7,425 bases of DNA from Flavobacterium psychrophilum (lineage in GTDB: Bacteria > Bacteroidota > Bacteroidia > Flavobacteriales > Flavobacteriaceae). Shown here in pieces: positions 4,272 to 7,425 of the stretch. The notes beneath the pieces are model-generated. The model saw only the letters and a program-made list of their open reading frames with translations. It was not told where the DNA came from and searched no databases. The first letter of the stretch is position 1. Each line of letters opens with the position of its first letter. The position numbers and the translations under genes are program-made. Location of the stretch: the NCBI GenBank assembly GCA_945869365.1, contig CAMBOW010000083.1:1-7425 (forward strand), in the 5' to 3' direction.

Positions 4272-4868
4272 ATGAAAGAAAAAATCATTCAAAAAGCAAC
4301 CGAAATGTTCTTAAAACTGGGTTTTAAGAGCGTGACTATGGATGATATTGCCTGTGAATTGTGCATTTCTAAAAAAACCATCTACAAGTATTTTCAAAAC
4401 AAAGAGGTGCTCATCGAAGAAGGAACCGAGGCCGTGCACCAACAAATGCAAGTGATGATGAATGAAATTGTGTCGCAGAAATACAATGCCATTGCCGAAA
4501 ATTTTGAGTTTCGAAAAAGTTTCAAGAAAATGTTTCAATCGGTTGATCATACGCCTGCCTACCAACTCAAAAAACATTATCCCGAAATATACCACAGCAT
4601 GATGGCGATTCGACTAAACGAATGCAACATCTTGTTTAGACAAAATATCGAAAAAGGCATCCAAGAAGGATTGTATCGCCCAGAAATTGACATTCCTACC
4701 GCCGTGCAATTTTATTATACCTTGATTTTTTCGATCAATGAAAACACGCTCTTAGAAAAAGAAGCCAAAGCACTAGAAGCCAAAGCACTGGAATACCATA
4801 CCCGAGCAATTGCCACTCCTACAGGCCTAGTAGAGTTCGAAAAACAATTATTAAATCCCTTATTTTAA
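4272..4868 (+). CDS. TetR-family transcriptional regulator, first gene of an efflux operon
   Basis: 198 residues, normal for the family. The N-terminal HTH domain is clear: IIQKATEMFLKLGFKSVTMD (5-24), then DDIACELCISKKTIYKYFQN (24-43), with the standard K-T-I-Y-K-Y-F recognition helix and KEVLI. The C-terminal part (about 55-198) is the variable helical ligand and dimer domain; it contains KHYPEIYHSM (101-110) and EKGIQEGLYRPEID (127-140), which I associate with the TetR regulators of Bacteroidota efflux operons. It probably represses the operon and is released by a substrate of the pump. Evidence for that is the position 10 bp before a TolC-type gene and an inverted repeat over its own promoter. 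Residues 164-173 (EAKALEAKAL) come from a 15-bp tandem duplication. The ligand is unknown. Confidence 0.92.
   Translation: MKEKIIQKATEMFLKLGFKSVTMDDIACELCISKKTIYKYFQNKEVLIEEGTEAVHQQMQVMMNEIVSQKYNAIAENFEFRKSFKKMFQSVDHTPAYQLKKHYPEIYHSMMAIRLNECNILFRQNIEKGIQEGLYRPEIDIPTAVQFYYTLIFSINENTLLEKEAKALEAKALEYHTRAIATPTGLVEFEKQLLNPLF
4761..4790 (+). repeat. 15-bp tandem duplication inside the TetR gene
   Basis: GAAGCCAAAGCACTA (4761-4775) is followed at once by GAAGCCAAAGCACTG (4776-4790). The copies differ only in the last base, a silent change (CTA/CTG, both Leu). It repeats the codons for EAKAL in frame and lengthens a helix of the ligand domain by five residues. The near identity points to a recent slippage or duplication event. 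Confidence 0.85.
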
Positions 4869-4878
4869 TCGCACTACC

Positions 4879-6216
4879 ATGAAAAACAACCTACTTATTA
4901 TTTTAATTTTTATCAGCGGCCTACTGCAAGCACAGGATGCGCCCCAAAGCTATTCGTTTAGTTTGGACCAAGCCATCAGCCATGCGTTAAGCCATAATTA
5001 CTCGGCTATAAATGCCACACGTGACATTGCCATGGCCAAAAAGAAAAAATGGGAAACCACCGCCATGGGATTGCCACAAATTAGCGCGGGCCTGGATTAC
5101 CAAAACAATTTCGAATTACAAAAATCCTTAATTCCAGCTCAGTTTTTTGGCGGACAACCGGGTGAATTTGCCGAAATAGCCTTTGGAACCAAACACAACA
5201 TGAATGCCCGGGGTACTTGGAGTCAAATTATTTTTGATGGTTCCTATATCGTGGCCTTGCAAGCATCAAAAACCTACTTGAAATATTACGAAAACGCACA
5301 AAAAAATACAGTGGTTTCGGTAAAAGAAATGGTAATTAACACCTATGGCAATGTGTTGTTGGCCGAAGAAAGCTTGGGCATTCTACAAAAAAACAAAGCA
5401 ACATTAGAGAAAACCTTGTTTGACACCAACGAGATCTTTAAAAATGGCTTAATCGAAGAAGAAAATGTTGAACAACTGCAAATTACCTTGGCGACCATAA
5501 ACAGCAACCTCACCTACACCAGCCGCTTGGTAGAAATTGCACGCAAAATGCTCAAAGTAACACTGGGCATGGAACTCACAGACAGCTTGGTGCTCACCGA
5601 CAAACTGGATCAGCTGAGTGTGGCCAACATGGATTTGGCGTTTGCCCAAACCGAATTTAAACTGGCCAATAACACCAATTACCAAATTGCACAAAATTTT
5701 AACGAACAACGGCAATTGGAACTCAAACTAGAAAAATCTAAAGCCTTGCCGTCGATGTATGCCAATGTAAATTTTGGGTACAACGCGTTCAATAACAAAT
5801 TTGCATTTTTTACCGAAAATCAAAAATGGATGAATTACTCCAACATGGGCGTGAGCTTAAGTGTGCCAATATTTAGCTCCTTCATGCGGAGCGCCCGAAC
5901 TCAACAAGCACGCATAGCCGTTGACAAAGCCAAAACCCAACTCAAAGAAGCCGAACAAAAACTACAATTGCAGTTTGATAAAGCCAAAAGCGACTACGAG
6001 TTTAGCATCGAAGAATACAACAGCGCCAAAAATAACCTGCGCTTAGCCGAACGCATTGAGAAAAAACAAGCCATCAAATTTGCTGAAGGTTTGTCTTCGA
6101 GTTTTGAATTTAATGAGGCCCAACGTCAATTGTATACAGCACAGCAAAGCTACTTGCAGTCCATGACCAACATCATCAACAAAAAAGCGGCCTTGGCAGC
6201 CGTGCTAAATAACTAA
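4879..6216 (+). CDS. TolC-family outer-membrane efflux protein
   Basis: 445 residues; outer-membrane channel of a tripartite efflux or secretion system. Residues 1-19 are a signal peptide ending in LLQAQ. The mature protein shows the two-fold repeat of the family: the N-terminal half starts with SLDQAISHALSHN (28-40) and contains GLPQISAGLDYQN (64-76) and the strand WSQIIFDGS (114-122). The C-terminal half contains ALPSMYANVNFGYN (289-302) and the strand SLSVPIFSS (326-334). Long charged helices at about 128-230 and 335-440 would form the periplasmic tunnel. Its start lies 10 bp after the TetR gene and the adaptor gene follows after 31 bp, so all are in one operon. Length and repeats are normal, with no sign of damage. 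The transported compound cannot be told from the sequence. Confidence 0.95.
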   Translation: MKNNLLIILIFISGLLQAQDAPQSYSFSLDQAISHALSHNYSAINATRDIAMAKKKKWETTAMGLPQISAGLDYQNNFELQKSLIPAQFFGGQPGEFAEIAFGTKHNMNARGTWSQIIFDGSYIVALQASKTYLKYYENAQKNTVVSVKEMVINTYGNVLLAEESLGILQKNKATLEKTLFDTNEIFKNGLIEEENVEQLQITLATINSNLTYTSRLVEIARKMLKVTLGMELTDSLVLTDKLDQLSVANMDLAFAQTEFKLANNTNYQIAQNFNEQRQLELKLEKSKALPSMYANVNFGYNAFNNKFAFFTENQKWMNYSNMGVSLSVPIFSSFMRSARTQQARIAVDKAKTQLKEAEQKLQLQFDKAKSDYEFSIEEYNSAKNNLRLAERIEKKQAIKFAEGLSSSFEFNEAQRQLYTAQQSYLQSMTNIINKKAALAAVLNN

Positions 6217-6247
6217 TCTAACCTTGTACACTTCTAATAAAAAACAG

Positions 6248-7384
6248 ATGAAAAAAATTATCCTACTCCCAACCTTAGCCCTTCTCTTATTTTCTTGTGG
6301 AAAGGCCGACAACAAAAGCATTGAATCAATTATTGCATCCAATAACACCGCAACCATTTCAGCCAAAAAAGCCGAATTGCAAGTGCAAATTACCCAACTA
6401 GAAGAAGCGTTATCCAAATTGGACACCGTAAAAGAAGAAGTGTTGGTGGCTATTCAACCGGTGAAAGACAGTTTGTTTGCCCATTATTTGGAAATACAAG
6501 GAAACATCAACACCAAAGAAAACGTACTCATTCAACCCGAAATTCCGGGCGCCTTGGTTGCTTTACATGTAAAAGCAGGACAGGCCGTGAGCAAAGGACA
6601 AGTGTTGGGGCGTGTGGACGATGGCGGCATGAGCGAACAATTGGCGAGTATAGAAAACCAATATGCTTTGGCCAAAACCACCTTTGAGCGTCAAAAGAAT
6701 TTGTGGAGTCAAAAAATTGGTTCGGAAATTCAATTTTTGAATGCGCAAACACAAATGGTAAGCGCCCAAAAAGCCGTAGCTCAACTCAAAGCCCAATTAG
6801 GGAAAACCGTAATTAAAGCGCCATTTACCGGCGTTATTGACGAAGTATTTGTAGAACGAGGCGAAGTAGTGAGTGCCAACCCACGTGGGTTGATGCGTTT
6901 GGTTAATCTTAGTAATATGTATGTGTCAACTATGGTTCCCGAGACCTATATTGGCAAATTAAAAATAGGCACGGTAGTAGAAGTAAAGCTATCAGCCTTG
7001 GGCAAAACCTATGCCGGAAAAGTGCGTCAAGTGGCCAGCAACATCAACCCGAGCAACCGCAGTTTTGGGATAGAAATTGCCGTTCCCAACACCGATAATT
7101 TATTGCGTCCCAACCAGGTGGCCAAATTAAAAATTACCGATTATGTTAATCCAAAAGCCCTAACGGTGCCTTCAAACAGCATTCAAAAAGACGGACAAGG
7201 CAATCAATTTGTGTTTACCGCAACAGCGGTGAAAGGCAATACCGCCATCGCCAAAAAAACCATTATTACTTCGGGAAAATCGGCCAATAATGTAACCGAA
7301 ATTCTAAGCGGATTAAACCCCAAAGACCTTATTGTTACCGACGGAGCCAACGCCATTTCTGAAGGCATGAAATTGAATTTTTAA
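6248..7384 (+). CDS. Periplasmic adaptor (membrane-fusion) lipoprotein of an RND-type efflux system
   Basis: 378 residues. The ATG at 6248 is chosen over an upstream in-frame TTG at 6224 because it begins a lipoprotein signal, MKKIILLPTLALLLFSC, with lipobox LFSC and Cys17 as the lipid-bearing residue. An extra N-terminal coiled-coil segment (about 36-62) follows. Then come the core parts: first half of the lipoyl-like domain with IQPEIPGALVALHVKAGQAVSKGQVLGRVDD (95-125, pattern G-x-V-x-x-G-x-x-V-x-x-G-Q-x-L), an alpha hairpin (about 128-185), the second half VIKAPFTGVIDEVFVERGEVV (188-208), a beta-barrel domain (about 220-300) and a membrane-proximal domain (about 304-378). It links the TolC-type channel to the inner-membrane pump. 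The hairpin is fairly short. No frameshift or missing part is seen. Confidence 0.94.
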   Translation: MKKIILLPTLALLLFSCGKADNKSIESIIASNNTATISAKKAELQVQITQLEEALSKLDTVKEEVLVAIQPVKDSLFAHYLEIQGNINTKENVLIQPEIPGALVALHVKAGQAVSKGQVLGRVDDGGMSEQLASIENQYALAKTTFERQKNLWSQKIGSEIQFLNAQTQMVSAQKAVAQLKAQLGKTVIKAPFTGVIDEVFVERGEVVSANPRGLMRLVNLSNMYVSTMVPETYIGKLKIGTVVEVKLSALGKTYAGKVRQVASNINPSNRSFGIEIAVPNTDNLLRPNQVAKLKITDYVNPKALTVPSNSIQKDGQGNQFVFTATAVKGNTAIAKKTIITSGKSANNVTEILSGLNPKDLIVTDGANAISEGMKLNF

Positions 7385-7411
7385 TCACACACAAGGCCTA
7401 AACCGCATATT

Positions 7412-7425
7412 ATGGGACATAAAAA
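7412..7425 (+). CDS. Start of a further operon gene, probably the RND inner-membrane transporter (cut by window edge)
   Basis: An ATG at 7412, 27 bp after the adaptor stop, opens a frame reading MGHK before the window ends. Only context supports the product: in Bacteroidota operons of the order TetR, TolC-type, adaptor, the next gene normally encodes the large proton-driven RND pump. Four codons cannot confirm this. Confidence 0.45.

Noticed and set aside
6224..6247. Upstream TTG start for the adaptor gene
   Set aside because: It would add eight polar residues ahead of a perfect lipoprotein signal that begins at the ATG at 6248.

Overview
The window looks like a chromosomal segment of a Bacteroidota bacterium, most likely a member of the Flavobacteriales. 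The evidence is the A/T-rich DNA, the Bacteroidota-type promoter boxes (TAnnTTTG, sometimes with an upstream TTTG), the lack of Shine-Dalgarno sites before good starts, and the families present: a flavobacterial-style 2-oxoglutarate dehydrogenase N-terminus, a membrane-anchored AraC-type regulator, and a lipoprotein-type efflux adaptor. The species cannot be named from this sequence alone.

Layout. At the left edge is the first part of sucA (E1 of 2-oxoglutarate dehydrogenase, minus strand, 1-116, running off the window). Divergent from it is a small exported beta-barrel-like protein (228-770). Positions 771-1563 hold no convincing intact gene. They contain an open frame for a short hydrophobic protein without a good start (824-1003, minus), a cluster of inverted repeats and hairpins (1086-1361), and a leftward promoter with overlapping palindromes (1440-1487). 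A seven-helix membrane protein with a C-terminal AraC-type HTH follows (1564-2730, plus). It converges, across only 12 bp, on a minus-strand pair: a trans-type polyprenyl diphosphate synthase (3118-4092) and a small conserved-looking helical protein of unknown function (2743-3102).

The right third is a plus-strand efflux operon: TetR-type regulator (4272-4868), TolC-type outer-membrane factor (4879-6216), lipid-anchored periplasmic adaptor (6248-7384), and the first codons of a further gene (7412 onward), expected by context to be the RND inner-membrane pump. A near-consensus promoter lies ahead of the regulator, with a 7-bp inverted repeat straddling its -33 box. This suggests that the regulator controls the whole operon, itself included. 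Together the three complete proteins and the missing pump would form a tripartite system exporting compounds from the inner membrane or periplasm through the outer membrane.

Most of the window is ordinary housekeeping and efflux content. The least explained part is the A/T-rich gap at 1004-1490. There a leftward promoter, several hairpins and a possible leftward terminator would fit a small untranslated RNA of about 350 nt or a decayed mobile element; neither is proven.
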